DNA of 64,000 nt. Source: Flabesymbios commensalis. Lineage: Eukaryota > Annelida > Polychaeta > Terebellida > Flabelligeridae. The notes below the pieces were generated by a model that saw only the letters and a program-made list of their open reading frames with translations, ran no database searches and had not been told where the DNA came from. Location: NCBI GenBank assembly GCA_964017125.1, contig OZ024902.1, positions 102,020,682 through 102,084,681 on the forward strand. Reading direction: 5' to 3'. Below, in pieces: positions 36,049 through 47,989 of the stretch. Within the stretch, counting starts at the first letter, position 1, and the number at the start of each line of letters is the position of its first letter. Made by a program: the position numbers and the translations under genes.

Positions 36049-36285
36049 CTAACCCTTTCAAGCCTGAATCTGTCATTGTCATCTCCATCCACTACAAACC
36101 GTGTTTCTCGACTTATATACATATAGTGGATGAAGACGATTTAAAGTGGGTGCAGACATATATCCTTATTATTAAAACCGTTTATTAAATTTTCGTTCTA
36201 AACTTCAGCTAGGTGTGTGAAATGAAGGCATACTTCAGAGATGCAAACTGATGCTTTGATGCATCGTGAGGGTTTAAAGGGTTAA
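36049..36285. mobile_element. piggyBac-like MITE, CATCCACTAC subfamily
   Basis: TAACCCTTTCAAGCCTGAAT to GAGGGTTTAAAGGGTTAA, with TCCATCCACTACAAACCG and ATAGTGGATGAAGACGA arms. A further AACCCTTTAAGCCC end starts at 36295. Confidence 0.65.
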
Positions 36286-37859
36286 TAGACCGTAACCCTT
36301 TAAGCCCTAGGCATCACTATGATCGTTTCAACCTTTTTATTATCACATCAAAACTACATTTTATAAATGTGAAATACATCTCATAACTGGAAAATTTGAA
36401 AACAATGTGTCTTCCCGTTTGTCAATAATTTTCACACATTTGAAGCTATTGTGTGAGTCGAGCATTTGAACGTTTGAGCCAAAAACGACCAAAAGGTTAT
36501 TATATCGTATACCTATAGAGCCTTTCTCTATTGACTATGCATCAAATAACCTTCAGGAACTTGTTTTATTTGAATGTATTGCTCGGTTAGCTTAAAAACA
36601 TCATGTGGCGCAAATAATTATTAGATTTAATTTTAAATTTGTTTATGTGGCAAATTTCATCGACTATACTACCTCTGTGTCGTAACCAGACGTAAGGCAG
36701 GATTAGAGCTCTTCATTTCAAACCAGTGCTGGAAGGTATATGATGCATTTTTGTTCATAATCGGCTCTTGTAATGGTTTATATAGGCTTCTGAAGTACAG
36801 GTGTGAGCTATTGGTCGTCTATGTGGGCTACATAGGGTGGAGCTGCATGCAGTGACAAAACTGTCCGACACCATGGCGGGGGGTATTGAACAACACTGTG
36901 GAGTGTGGTCCTACTGGATTAATCAATACGCATAAGAAATACCGGGTCTAGATTTTATTTAGCTTCACACACAATATTAAGCATGTGCAGAGATATATGT
37001 AAGGCTCTTACTTATTTTTACACACGCTGAAACCTCGTTTTAAAAACACAATCCGATAAATAGAAATAAAAAACGGTCCTGAAAATAAAAGCTATCCTCT
37101 ATGCTTAACATACATGTAGTTATATTTCTATATATATATATATGAGCCCGAGGGCCAACGGATGCCCACAGACACTTTATTATGACTTCAACATGCATAC
37201 CCCCTCATGATATGTGCCAAATCGTCAAAAGATTACAATCAAATTAAATCTATCTTAGCAACATAATTTAATATAGCTTGCATATTACTATTATCTAGCA
37301 ATGTCTTGTGACTGCTGCGGGTTGCAGCTTGATACAGCCCCTATAGGGACATGTATTATATAGGGACTTACCGGATGTATCATACATTAAAGCACTCACA
37401 AAAAGTTTTTTTCTGAGATTGTAAGTTCACGCTAATCGTACGCGGATTGTGATAATTCGTTCTCCCTAGTTTTACCTGAGTACGCAAATAGTTCTACAAC
37501 CCTTTTATAGATATGGGATCATCGAGGCTGAACACGCTGAAATCATTGGTTATACCTCAGTAGAAGTCTAGCCATAAATTTAAGATTTAAACAGTTCAAA
37601 CACTGCAGTGCAAACAACGTGAACAATGATCATCGTAAGCTATGTAGCCATTATGTCGTTTGCTTGTGAAATGCACTGTGGCTTGTTGATGGTGATAATA
37701 TTCACGAGATGTACATTTCACAGTGACAAAGCTGGAAAATGACCGGGGGGTGATAAATACTCAGTGGATGACCATATATAGGGCCACATGTCGGGCCAGC
37801 GTCATAGACGGTAGATCAACATTAAAACAACATAGAATCATTCACTATCTCTCGAATAA

Positions 37860-38095
37860 GATTACCCCTTATCCTGCAAATTTAACTTACTTAAATTTTC
37901 AGCCACTTGAAGTTGTGTCTCGCTACCGCGACCCACAACTTCAAGTGGCTGAACATTACCCACATTTGCTTGACCTGATCACAAATATTTGCAAATCTCG
38001 ATGTTTAGACACACATTTCATAACCAATAATAGTGATTTGGTCGACTAATAAAATAGATTAAAAACGACAAAAGTCGTGATCAGCAGGATTAAGC
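37860..38095. mobile_element. piggyBac-like MITE, inverted GTCGTTTT subfamily
   Basis: Perfect inner hairpin AGCCACTTGAAGTTGTGTC / ACAACTTCAAGTGGCT with CTCGCTACCGCGACC between (about 37902-37951), then TTTGCAAATCTCGATG, ending AACGACAAAAGTCGTG. It is a mirror-image copy of the element at 38212-38450. Confidence 0.65.
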
Positions 38096-38211
38096 TTAAT
38101 AGATTAAAAAAAACAAATCTGAGTATGTTGGAGGTTTTGAGCAATCCATCTCACACCAGGGATCCTCCATGTCATTAAAAGCTCGCAATTTGCTATTTGC
38201 AAACACCGTCA

Positions 38212-38450
38212 TTAACTCTTACACGGCTAAGCACGGACATAGTCGTTTTCAATTTGTTTCATTAGCCAATCAAATCACAGTTATTGGGAATGAAATAAGT
38301 GCTTACACATGAAGATTTGCAAATATTTCTTCTGAAATTAAACAAATAAGAGTAGTTTTCAGCCACTTGAAGTTGTGGGTCGCGGTAGCGAGACACAACC
38401 TCAAGTGGGTGAAAAATTAAATTATTTAATTCAGCGCTTTTAGGATTAAC
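38212..38450. mobile_element. piggyBac-like MITE, GTCGTTTT subfamily
   Basis: From ATTAACTCTTACACGGC to CAGCGCTTTTAGGATTAA, with the hairpin CAGCCACTTGAAGTTGTGG / CACAACCTCAAGTGGGTG. Confidence 0.65.
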
Positions 38451-38982
38451 CACCACAATTATTATACTGTATATTGTGAATATTGATGTGATTGAATTCA
38501 TGTGTATGTAAGCTCCCACACTGTATGTTGTTCCTAATTATATATCATTCTTCTGTGGTAGATATCGACGGAATCTAATTGTTTCACCTCTGTTGTATTA
38601 ACGTTCAATCAACGTCTGTGACGTTGATTCAACGTAAATACAACGGCATCACAACAATGGCATACATTATTAATTTTATCACCCACTTGAAAATGTGTTT
38701 TGCGTCGCCAACACTTATTGTGAAGTACGAGGTTATCATAATTGATTTGAATGCAATTTAGCCTATAATCATGGCGTCTTGATTGAAAACAGATTTGCTC
38801 TTCAAAAGCTGTTGTTTGAATCAATGATAACGAGGATGCGGGAATGGTGATGACGTAGAGTTCGTATTTTAGTGAACGCTGCGCCTATACATACTGCGCA
38901 AATTTCGATCTACAACAAAGCACAAAACAAAACAATAGAAGTGTAAAAGGCCATCTGGAGTCCGGCATCATCACATTGGTTT

Positions 38983-39220
38983 AACCCACTCTTTATCCGC
39001 CAAGCTGTTTAATTTGAATTTTCACCCACTTGAAGTTGTGTCTCGCTGACGCGATTCACAACTTCAAGCGAGTGGAAATTATTTAGATTTGACAAAATGA
39101 AGGTAAACGATTTTGAAATCCTGCCGATTGATGTTACGTTGTAGCTTTAACATGTTCAAAAGCTGGTATTTAAGTGTTAATAAAAAAAAAGAATTTAATC
39201 GGAACCGGCTGGTTAAAGGA
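38983..39220. mobile_element. piggyBac-like MITE, inverted GGCGGTTAAAGG subfamily
   Basis: TTAACCCACTCTTTATCCGCC on the left, the hairpin CACCCACTTGAAGTTGTGTC / CACAACTTCAAGCGAGTG, and the right end ACCGGCTGGTTAAAGGAG. Confidence 0.6.
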
Positions 39221-39507
39221 GTAATATAAGGTCGCGGTTATTGCCAGGGCAATCCTGTCATTATGGACAGCTTTACTTGGTACTGACAGCTAGGATGATA
39301 CAAATATAAGTTGAACTGGCTGGTTGGTCATTATGTCACCTGAAAAGTAATCCAGTGAATGGTCGCTATGTCAAGTGACAGTCGTCTGAATGAAAAATGT
39401 ATTACCGACAATTACCAGTGGTTTTGCGTAACCACAAGACTGCACTGTCTGTTGTCTTGATTTGTATGTATTTGAAATGTGTTATCATTCCCTGGAAAAG
39501 ACAGATT

Positions 39508-40138
39508 TATGTGGAATTGCTTGCTCCTGGAGACCGACATATGTGGGATTGTCTGCTCCTAGAGACCGACTTATGCATCCTCCTGGCAGCAAGTCTTGAC
39601 ACAGCGAGGCCGTCAGGCCAAGCCTTGCTGAATTAGCCATACCATCCACCTATTGGGGTAGGGAGGAGGATTTAGATATTGAATATTCATTAGTTTTTCA
39701 AAAAATGTTTTTTTAATGTTGGCCCGCTGTCTGCGACGTTGGCTCACCATTAATTCAGCCCTCACGCACGTTTCGGTGAGATGTGGTGGTCTGTGTCTGA
39801 GACGTTTCCGGTGAGCTACTCGGCCAGCAGACATGTGTTGTTTAATGTAGGGCCGGTGTCGTAGACAGTGGCCCCACATTAAAACAACACTCATGCCAGA
39901 GGTCAAACTTGGGTCAAACAGGAAAAATATTTTTAGAAAGTCCCCACTCCAATAGGCGGATTCAACCCTGTTTCAGCAAGGTCGGTCTACGACCTCAGGA
40001 ATAGCCAGCCTTGCAGAGGAAGATGGACTTATGTGGAGCTGCATACTCCTAAAGACCGACTTATGTGAAATCGCCTGCTCCTAAAAGACCGACTTATGTC
40101 GACTTGTCTGCTCCTAAGGATTGACTTATGTGGAGTTC
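39508..40138. repeat. GACCGACTTATGTGG minisatellite, interrupted
   Basis: Units of about 32-36 bp with CTCCTAGAGACCGACTTATG occur at 39508-39580 and resume at about 40025-40138. The gap is filled by a separate element (39604-40003). Confidence 0.75.
39604..40003. mobile_element. about 400-bp TIR element carrying a palindromic MITE
   Basis: Imperfect inverted ends: GAGGCCGTCAGGCCAAGCC then TTGCTGAA on the left, and TTCAGCAAGGTCGGTC then TACGACCTC on the right. CCACCTATTGGGGTA is mirrored by TCCAATAGGCGG. Inside, about 39709-39895 is a decayed palindromic MITE (GTTGGCCCGCTGTCTGCGAC ... GTCGTAGACAGTGGCCC). It interrupts the minisatellite, giving a three-layer nest. Confidence 0.6.
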
Positions 40139-40597
40139 AAAGCTTTTGATAATTTCTCAATTAGGCCTAAAGTCAAGTGACCTCACATTAATGTTAATGT
40201 TTGGCTATCACCACCTATTAGTGGTGTTTAATCATGGGGGTTGTACATACCTCCACACAGCTAACTACTATTTAAAACACGACATTAGAGGGTGAACAGC
40301 GTCAGCAGAGATTGTTGTGTCTCACTAACTTACAAGTAATCATCGGTTGGTTACAGTCAGTTACCCGACCGTTACAAGTTCTTTCTTCCATGATTTGCCT
40401 GAGCTAGAGCTCGGCTTTAATGTATGTCTTTGTTGTTGCAGTTTATAACTAGGTAGACTTGGCATTACCGGCGATCGTGCTCCATGTACATGAATATAAT
40501 GGCGACATCACTGGAGGGTTAAAGAGTACAATCGTCAAGTAACGACAACGAACTGATGTAGATAATCATTTCATAGTGGTGAAAATCGCCAGATAGT

Positions 40598-40685
40598 GAA
40601 TCAATGCTGGGTTGATGTTGGGCCAGCGTCGTAGACGGTGGCCCAACATCAACCCAGCATTGACTCAATATATCTTGTTTACTGG
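40598..40685. mobile_element. palindromic MITE fragment
   Basis: TGAATCAATGCTGGGTTGATG to CATCAACCCAGCATTGACTC, centre GGCCAGCGTCGTAGACGGTGG. The right terminal CTTGTTTACTGGG is kept; the left terminal is lost. Confidence 0.75.
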
Positions 40686-41570
40686 GACAACCATGTCACT
40701 CGAAATCACGATATCACAAACAACGTAATTATATAATGACAAACGGTCTGTTGATTTAGGATTTCTTATTTAACCGATATTTAGTCGCTGCCCTCGCACC
40801 AGTCTGCGATACAAAAGGTAGCTAAAAACGCGACCACCAAGATGTCATCGTGAGTACCATATTCATGACATTCATAACGTTCAGTCATGCAAAAATAAGT
40901 AGGACTAGTGCACTTCAAGCAACAACATACCATGCGAATACTCGATAAATGATACGCTTTTGTTGAGTTGAAGCAAACTTGTATGATTTCCTCAAAGGGT
41001 ATAGGCGTGACCAGGGTATATAATATAGCATACAATCCATGTTAGTAATGTATTACTATTTAATAATCCCCATTAAGATGCCAATGTAGCACATTCGTTT
41101 TTTATAGTCATGTAACGACCCGTTTATGGCCAATTATTTCGCCGCGCTGTAAGAATAAACAGCTTCTCGTAATAAGTAGGCCTACGTAACACACCTCGCC
41201 AAAAGTTTAAATATAACTAACACTAATGTGATGGAGAGCTGTCTCACCCAGCCACCGATCCCAGCCAGCACAAAAAAAACATTTGTATAACATTTATACA
41301 ATGTTGGACCAACGTCGAAGATATTTATCAATAACTGGCTGCTTTTTCTAAGGATTATGTGAACATGTATTAGACGTTTTGGTATGTTAAAGGGAATGGC
41401 CCACGCTAAAATCATAAAAAAATCGGTGATTTTATTTTGGCTTCTTAATATGACCATATGATGTGAACATGTCCATAGACTAGAACTGCAAAAGTTTTTA
41501 AATTTTTGTACTGCGCACTCACCTACGAAGACCCAGAGGGGACATAGGAAGAAAAAAAATAATGTGAATA

Positions 41571-41703
41571 TCCCGTACGTACGCAATCATGATCCCGTAC
41601 GTACGCAATCATTATCCCGTACGTACGCAAACATGACCCCATACGTACGCAATATATCCCGTACATACGCAATCATGATCACGTACGTACGCAATCATGA
41701 TTG
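41571..41703. repeat. CCCGTACGTACGCAATCATGAT minisatellite
   Basis: About six copies of a roughly 22-bp unit with a CGTACGTACG palindrome in each. It is followed directly by a G run (41704-41716). Confidence 0.9.
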
Positions 41704-42336
41704 GGGGGGGGGGGGGTGTGCGTTACAGTTAATAGCTACGTAGACTTGGCATAACTGTGATCGTGCTCCGTGAATATAATGGTGACATCACTGGAGGGTT
41801 AAAGAGTACGATCGTCAAGTAACAACAACAAACTGATGTAGATAATCATTTCATAGTGGTGAAAATCACCAAATACAGTGAATCAATGCTGGTTCAATGT
41901 TGGGCCAGCGTTGTAGACATTTCATGACGTTCCGGTATGTTTGAGCACACAATAGGAATATAATGTTAACATCACTGGAGGGTTAAAGAGTACAATCGTC
42001 AAGTAACGACAACAAACTGATGTAGATAATCATTTCATAGTGGTGAAAATCGCCAAATACAATGAATCAATGCTGGTTCAATGGTGGGCCAGCGTTGTAG
42101 ACATTTCATAACGTTCCAGTATGTATGAGCACAACGTTCAGTCATGCAAAAATAAGTAGGCCCCTGGTGTCCTTCGGGCAACATTATACCATGCGAATAC
42201 TTGATAAATGATACGCTTTTGTTGAGTTGAAGCAAACTTGTATGATTTACTTAAGGGTATAGGCTACACAGAGCACTGTGCTGCCTGTTCCGACCAGACA
42301 CAGACGGCATGCGTGTTTTAAAATGCGGACAGCTCT

Positions 42337-42444
42337 CCCAGCAAACACGAAGACTCGACCCAATGTTGTTTCAATGTTGGTCCAGCGCCGTTGGCGGTGG
42401 GCCAATATTAAAACAGCATTGGGTCAAATGCTCGCGTTTGCAGG
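42337..42444. mobile_element. palindromic CCCAGCAAACAC MITE
   Basis: CCCAGCAAACACGAAGACTC to TGCTCGCGTTTGCAGG, centre TCCAGCGCCGTTGGCGGTGG. Confidence 0.85.
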
Positions 42445-42863
42445 TGTCTGTCTACACCCACCTCTCCGCCACCATAATATTCTCGCCAGCCGATCAGGGT
42501 ACTTTTAGCAAGACAGCCGGCGAATCACAAGTTTACTACAATACTTGAAATTGAGGGCGGCCATCTGCACATTTTAACATGCGAAGGAGCAGTGTCTAGG
42601 GTGAGCAGTGTAGGTATAGACGTGACCAGAGTATATAATATACAATCCATGTTAGTAATGTATTAATATTTAATAATCCCCATTAAGATGCCAATGTAAC
42701 ACATTCGTTTTTCATAGTCATGTAACGACCCGTTTATGGCCAATTATTTCGCCGCGCTGAACAGGTTCTCGTAATAAGTAGGCCTACAAATAACACACCT
42801 CACCAAAAGTTTAAATATAACTAACACTAATGTCATAGAGTGCTGTCTCACCCAGCCACCGAT

Positions 42864-42971
42864 CCCAGCAAACACAAAAACATTTGTATAACATTTATAC
42901 AATGTTGGCCCAACATCTTCGACGTTGGTCCAACATTGTATAAATGTTATACAACTGTTTTGTGTTTGCTG
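42864..42971. mobile_element. palindromic CCCAGCAAACAC MITE, TTGTATAA subfamily, full length
   Basis: CCCAGCAAACACAAAAACATT and TGTTTTGTGTTTGCTG ends. Arms TGTATAACATTTATACAATG and CATTGTATAAATGTTATAC are near-perfect. The centre is CAACATCTTCGACGTTGG. Confidence 0.9.
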
Positions 42972-43073
42972 TGATATTTATCAATAATTGGCTGCTTTAA
43001 CGAAGGATTATGTGAACATGACGTTTTGGTATGTTAAATGCAATCTACAAGCGTTTGTTGTACAGCCTTAAGT

Positions 43074-43180
43074 CCCAGTGAGCCCGAGACGTCGACCCAA
43101 TGTTGTTTTAACATTGGGCCACCGTCTACGACGCTGTCCCAATTTCAGACCAACATTGGTTCAACATCTCGCGTTTGCTG
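43074..43180. mobile_element. palindromic CCCAGCAAACAC MITE
   Basis: CCCAGTGAGCCCGAGACG to CATCTCGCGTTTGCTG, centre GGCCACCGTCTACGACGC. Decayed fragments follow at 43230-43310 and 43512-43572. Confidence 0.75.
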
Positions 43181-43579
43181 AGCTATTTCTCGGGGGATGG
43201 TTTAAAGCAGAAATATGACCAGAAGACACGATTCCATGCTGGCTTAATGTTGGGTCACTCTATACGACACTGACCCAACTTTAAACCGGCATTGTGGTAT
43301 GCTTGCTGTGATCGTGCGCGTTATACTTGTCGACCTAGTCAATTATGCATGCGTCCCTCGGGCAAGCATAACTGTAGTAAACGGATCGACTGAACAGAAC
43401 GACTTGATCAATTCTATCATTCAATCACAGGAGCCGCCGCCAAAGACGATGCCACGACATTAAGCCGACGTAAGGTGTCCATACAAGTTTACACATTCGT
43501 GCTTTGTTAGACTACCCGTCGACGTTGGTCCAACATTGTACAAATGTTATACAAATGTTTCGTGATTGCTGGGTATTCT

Positions 43580-44276
43580 ATACACTGATGTAGTGATCTT
43601 GTATAGCCTATCGTGCACGTTTGCTGCTTCTAGACGTGAGGTGATCTCTTCTCTTTATTTGTTTATCCCTGACATTGTTTAAAGTATGTAGCGATAGTAT
43701 ATCTGAGTGAAATGGAAACTGTTATTGCTAAAAACAAAAGTGATGTATTGAAACTGTCATTTTAGTTACAGCCTGTATACATCACCTCAGTCACTGGCTG
43801 GCTACATACTAGGTTTGGGATCGTCTTCAGCGCAAAACCCTCAATCTAAAGACATCAGATTTTAATTGACTATTATTTCGCGTTGACAAATAAAGATTGT
43901 AAGCATACGTATTAAAGCACTTTAATATTTTATTTTCAGCGCAATTATAGTTTTTTTTAACAGATATCAAACAGATATCAAAACTATTGTAACATAGCGA
44001 CTGTAGGCCTATGAGTGTGCAAAGCGTTGAAGCGCAATTTGTTTCGCTTGATACACAAGTTCTTGAATTAATACATACCACATCGCGGTCTCAAGCAAGA
44101 AATAGTAACCAGTATGTGTGTAAGTTGTCGCACTACATGGTGTATCATACAGCTATGTTGGGATGTCACTACATGAGTTAACCAACCATGTGACACAGAC
44201 ATTACAGTGACACGTGGATCAGGTTTCCATTATGCTTTTCACCTATTAGGAAATCACATATGCCTTTATCATGAGA
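43580..44276. other. intergenic DNA, no gene seen
   Basis: AT-rich. A short minus-strand frame (43827-44081) is not recognised. Confidence 0.4.
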
Positions 44277-44360
44277 ATATCGTCGCCTCGGAGCTAAAGG
44301 ATCCTATCTGACACTCGTCAGAGTGGCAGATAGGATCCTTTAGCTCCGAGGCGACGATAT
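44277..44360. repeat. perfect 34-bp-arm hairpin
   Basis: Arms 44277-44310 and 44327-44360 are exact inverses (for example CGTCGCCTCGGAGCTAAAGG / CCTTTAGCTCCGAGGCGACG). The 16-nt centre is itself partly palindromic (CACTC GTCA GAGTG). No relative was seen in this window. Confidence 0.95.
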
Positions 44361-44763
44361 GCGTCTATTATATGATGGTATGATGGGCGTGTACATTCCG
44401 CAATGATGCCCCTCGTCTTTATTAATATTATAACCATTTCTATGGACGTAGAGTTCCCTGTGGTCATATGGAGGTATAACGACAGGATATAGTGCTACCT
44501 TACCAGTAATATTGAGACGCACCCGAGGTCGTGACAATATGTAATGTTGTTTATTTCATATGCAAGGCCTTAGCCCAAAGTACATAACAAAATAACACAT
44601 TCTCACAGGCTAAAACAGATAATACATATTTCGCCATTCGCGCCTCTTTTTTATGCCATGTTTAACAAGCAATGATATATTTAATAAAACTGAATTATCG
44701 TTGGAGCACATAAGTTCTAAAAAGTTATTGAAGTTACAATCAGTAATTACATTTCTAAGATAA

Positions 44764-45030
44764 TTACAACAATCGACACATTAAGAGAAAGTGAAATTCA
44801 TCTTCTATAACACATACCTGTATACTATCACAAAATTTGCATAGCCTATTTTCTAAGTTAATAGCATTGTGTCTACCTTCTTCAATTTTTGATTTGAACA
44901 TCTGAGCCAGACTAGATATACAGTTCCAATTTGACATTAATAGATATCTTTCGGGTTCCAACTCAGATTTAAAAGTGTGGTAGATTGCTAATTTACTGCT
45001 TTTACCTTTGTCTTGTGTCCATTTTTCCAA
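44764..45030 (-). pseudogene. LINE ORF2 C-terminal fragment
   Basis: Contains RYLLMSNWNCISSLAQM, then KIEEGRHN, then RLCKFCDS and EDEFHFLLMC. The C..C...EDE.HFLLMC pattern is the small Cys/His-containing tail found in CR1/L2-group ORF2 proteins. Confidence 0.65.
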
Positions 45031-45471
45031 GTCATAATTTGTTAACCTTGAATAAAATACCTCTAGAAAAACTGATTCATCTCACACCCCTTGCTGCATC
45101 CAAACAAAATTAAATCCGAGCGTCTGTAATAAAAGTTTCACATCATTTGCCCATGTTTTCCTCCCATTTTCATCTAAATTTTTCAACATCTTATAACAAA
45201 CTTTTGGCCTTCTTTGATCAGGAAGCTTTAACAACTTTAACCAGTATTTGATACACCTCATTTTATAATGTATGGCAAGTGGACTACGTCCTAATTCACC
45301 AGGTACAGCAACATCTGATGTTGTGCTTCCAAACGTTTACAAACGTGTGCAAACGTTTACAAAATTTTAAATGAACACGCTCGACAGCTTCACAATCGCT
45401 ATGACCCCAAATCTCTGATCCATAAAGTAATATTGGCAGCACCATGTTGTCAAATAATGTCAAGAAAACGT

Positions 45472-46200
45472 TTATTGGTAGTCTCCCAAACCTGTTTGTG
45501 TGGCCCTCGCGATAGCGGTTATTTTCTTAATCTTAGCGAGGGTCTCCCAGCCATGTGATTTTGGTGAAATAAACGTACTTCTCTTCCTCTCTCTTTCTCT
45601 GTATGTATATTTATATAAACTGTACAAAGCTTTATTTGCGCAACTACACAATTTATTGGTTGTTAAATACCACTTCAAAGTTGGAGAAAAGACGATACCT
45701 AAGTATTTAATACTAGGAACAATTTCTATTTTTTCTTCACCAAAATACCATTTCTCATTCTTTTTTACAATCCCTCCTCTCCTGAATACAACAAGTTTAG
45801 TTTTTATCATATTAACTAAAAGATGCCACATTTTACAGTATGTGAATAAAACATTTATTATTTTTTGTAGCCTACCAACTGTATCACTACCTACACAGAT
45901 ATCGTCGGCATATAACAAAATTATCTGATTACTAAAATATTCATTTATATATACTCCGTTACAGTTTTCTGCTCGCAACATATCTACTAATTCACGTATA
46001 TGAAACGCAAACAATGCCGGACTGAGGATACATCCTTGTCTGGTACCCATTTCACATGCAAAATATTCAGTTAATCCTTCTGGCTTTCTGACACATGACT
46101 TCAAGTTTGTATACATACTTCTAATCACCTGTAATATTCTGCCGTGCATCACACTTTTAAAAAGTTTATGCCACAGGTGTGAATGTGCAATACTGTCCAA
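45472..46200 (-). pseudogene. LINE reverse transcriptase fragment
   Basis: This frame holds RT palm and thumb motifs: GTRQGCILSPALFAFHIREL (residues about 52-71), YADD at 97-100, then KTKLVVFRRGG and IKYLGIVFSP. The catalytic aspartates of YADD are intact. The last 40 or so codons (RERERKRSTF onwards) are not RT. They come from an inserted short element. On the far side of the insert the LINE frame resumes as LPINVFLTLFDN then PILLYGSEIWG. The frame is 5'-truncated, so it is not functional. Confidence 0.85.
45481..45603 (-). mobile_element. short insert in the LINE fragment
   Basis: About 120 bp with a TC-rich end and the words GTTTATTTCACC, AATCACATGGCTGGGAGACC, and CCCTCGC / GCGAGGG hairpin arms. 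A relative lies at about 60081-60118 (GTTTATTTAACCGTAAAATA then CATGGTTTGGGAGACC) beside an (AAG)n tract. Both copies therefore sit next to purine/pyrimidine simple sequence, which may be the tail of a small retroposon. Confidence 0.5.
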
Positions 46201-47208
46201 AGGTTTCGTAAAGTCTACAAAAATATATAATAACGCCCCTCCTTTCTACTCAGGTATTTTTATATACTTTTCAAAAGTCTGTCAGTGGTATGATAATGCT
46301 GGTTAGGCTACACATGTAGAAGCTTTTATTATTTAATTTTTTAAAAATATAGTGTACCTGTTTTATTAATTAATGCTATAAACCAACATCGAGCTATGAG
46401 GTTTTTCTGAATATCAACATCTTCAAATAGGATTTTGAAGGCAGATATATAATGCCTTAACTCTTCTTTGTCAAGTTCAGAATAATGCGAATCTTCGGTA
46501 GCCGCCAAAGTTCGCAATAATGCGATTTTCATAGATTAAAAAATCAGCTTATTTGATCTTGATGTCACATTACAACTATACATGCCATATTAAAACCTGA
46601 GAATTATAGAGACATGTGCCAAGTTTATTAGGATGCGTCTAATGGGTCTACTTGAAATATTACATCGAGATTTAAAAGAAAATGAACTAGGGTTCCAGGA
46701 GTACGTTTTCGTGGGGAATTTGGGCAAAGAAGGGTATAGTAGCCAAAACGAGAATACAATTTTTTCATATCTGACAGACAATTCAATTATTTTGCAGATC
46801 AATACACACAATTCTCATCGATGCGGTCAACACATTCAACGAAAGAAAGATGAAGTTTAAGTTTAATTTTGCACGGTATCACTTATCATATATAGTAGTT
46901 AAGAAGGGCCTACGGCCGGTATTCTATTAAGTTGATTTTGCCTCAGTTTGTGTCCTATTCAGGGGAAAGAAGGCTACTGTGTGTGAGAAACGGTTCATAT
47001 TTCTGTACACAAGTCCCTATGAACATCGGAAATATAACGTTTCAGGTCTTTAGGTTAAGTATTTTTGTCTTTAACAAGTGTTCAGAAAAAAACATATTCA
47101 CGATTATATTTTTGGTAAAGAGCTTAAAGGGTTTTGGTTCGGATGATGTTGGCCCAGCGTCGCAGACGTGTTTCTGGCGCCGGGATGTTAAAGTGTCACC
47201 AGCATAAT

Positions 47209-47440
47209 GCAGCAGTCAGAAAACACGGTACAATCACCCAATGCTGTTTCAATGACGGGCCAGCGTCAAAGACTGTGTGTCAACAGTGAAACAGCATTGA
47301 TTGAATGCCACGTGTTTGCGCAAAGTATACAACAGACCCGTTGATAGATTAGTGTTGGGTCAGCGTCGTAGACGATTGACCGCTATTGAACCAGCAATGG
47401 GCTGCAACGCTGGCCCAACATTGAACCGGAATTTGGAGGG
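47209..47440. mobile_element. two decayed palindromic MITEs
   Basis: 47209-47321 (CAGAAAACACGG...GGCCAGCGTCAAAGAC...GCCACGTGTTTGC) and 47345-47440 (TTGGGTCAGCGTCGTAGACG...CCAGCAATGGGCTGC). A further scrap lies at about 47690-47740. Confidence 0.6.
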
Positions 47441-47765
47441 TAGGCCTACATCCTCTGTACCAGGTAAATCGTAGGCAAGTATTAAATGAATGTTGGCCAG
47501 CACCGGCGATGGTGGTGGAAGGAATACACGTCGAAGATATATTTGAACTTGTCTCCTTGGTTCTTCCCTTAATTACACTGATTTTTCGTCTATAGCACTC
47601 AAACAGACTTAAGCCGGGCCTCAGAGTTCGGGAACTCCTTTTCTAGTTTTTTTAAAATAAAAGTCTGGGATATTCACCCCAAATTGACTCAATGCTGGTC
47701 CGCCGTTCATGACGATGCATCAACATTAAGCCGACATTCGGACGCCACGAGATTTTATCTCTCCG

Positions 47766-47800
47766 TCTTTTGACGTCAGATTCTGACGTTTAAAGACGAT
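47766..47800. repeat. TGACGTCAGA hairpin
   Basis: CGTCTTTTGACGTCAGATTC / TCTGACGTTTAAAGACG. It resembles the hairpin near 31.2 kb (ACGTCAGAATCTG, TTCTGACGTATTAAGACGG), so it may mark a further small family. Confidence 0.6.
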
Positions 47801-47877
47801 CCTCGTGCTGACAGGTTTAAAAAGCTTGCAATCTTACGGCTGAATTATGCACATAACAGATTTTGTGACCCTCTTGA

Positions 47878-47989
47878 CCCAGCCAACACACAACATTTGT
47901 ATAGCATTATACAACGTCGGCCCAACGTCTTCGACGTTGGTCCAACAACATTGTATAAATGGTATACAAAATGTTTTGTGTCTGCTGGG
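47878..47989. mobile_element. palindromic CCCAGCAAACAC MITE, TTGTATAA subfamily
   Basis: CCCAGCCAACACACAACATTTG to TGTTTTGTGTCTGCTGGG, centre CCAACGTCTTCGACGTTGG. Confidence 0.9.

Larger units (their letters stand above)
40441..43045. repeat. locally duplicated block
   Basis: Unit A (TAGACTTGGCAT, CATCACTGGAGGGTTAAAGAG, AACTGATGTAGATAATCA) occurs at about 40450-40610, 41740-41900 and 41965-42080. Unit B (ATACGCTTTTGTTGAG; CCCCATTAAGATGCCAATGT; CGACCCGTTTATGGCC; CCAAAAGTTTAAATATAAC) occurs at about 40860-41370 and 42110-43030. Unit B copies end in a palindromic MITE that is full in one copy (42864-42971) and half in the other (41260-41329). Confidence 0.85.
44760..46265 (-). mobile_element. 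5'-truncated CR1/L2-group LINE
   Basis: Minus-strand remains of ORF2 from the middle of the reverse transcriptase to the C-terminal region. It starts inside the FVDFTK...D motif block and ends near HFLLMC. Its RT is clearly related to that of the large LINE at 49.3-54.3 kb (shared VGRxQK, FRRGG, KNEKWY and KYLGI blocks), but it is a different subfamily. It contains stops and frame changes and a short insertion (about 45481-45603). Confidence 0.85.
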
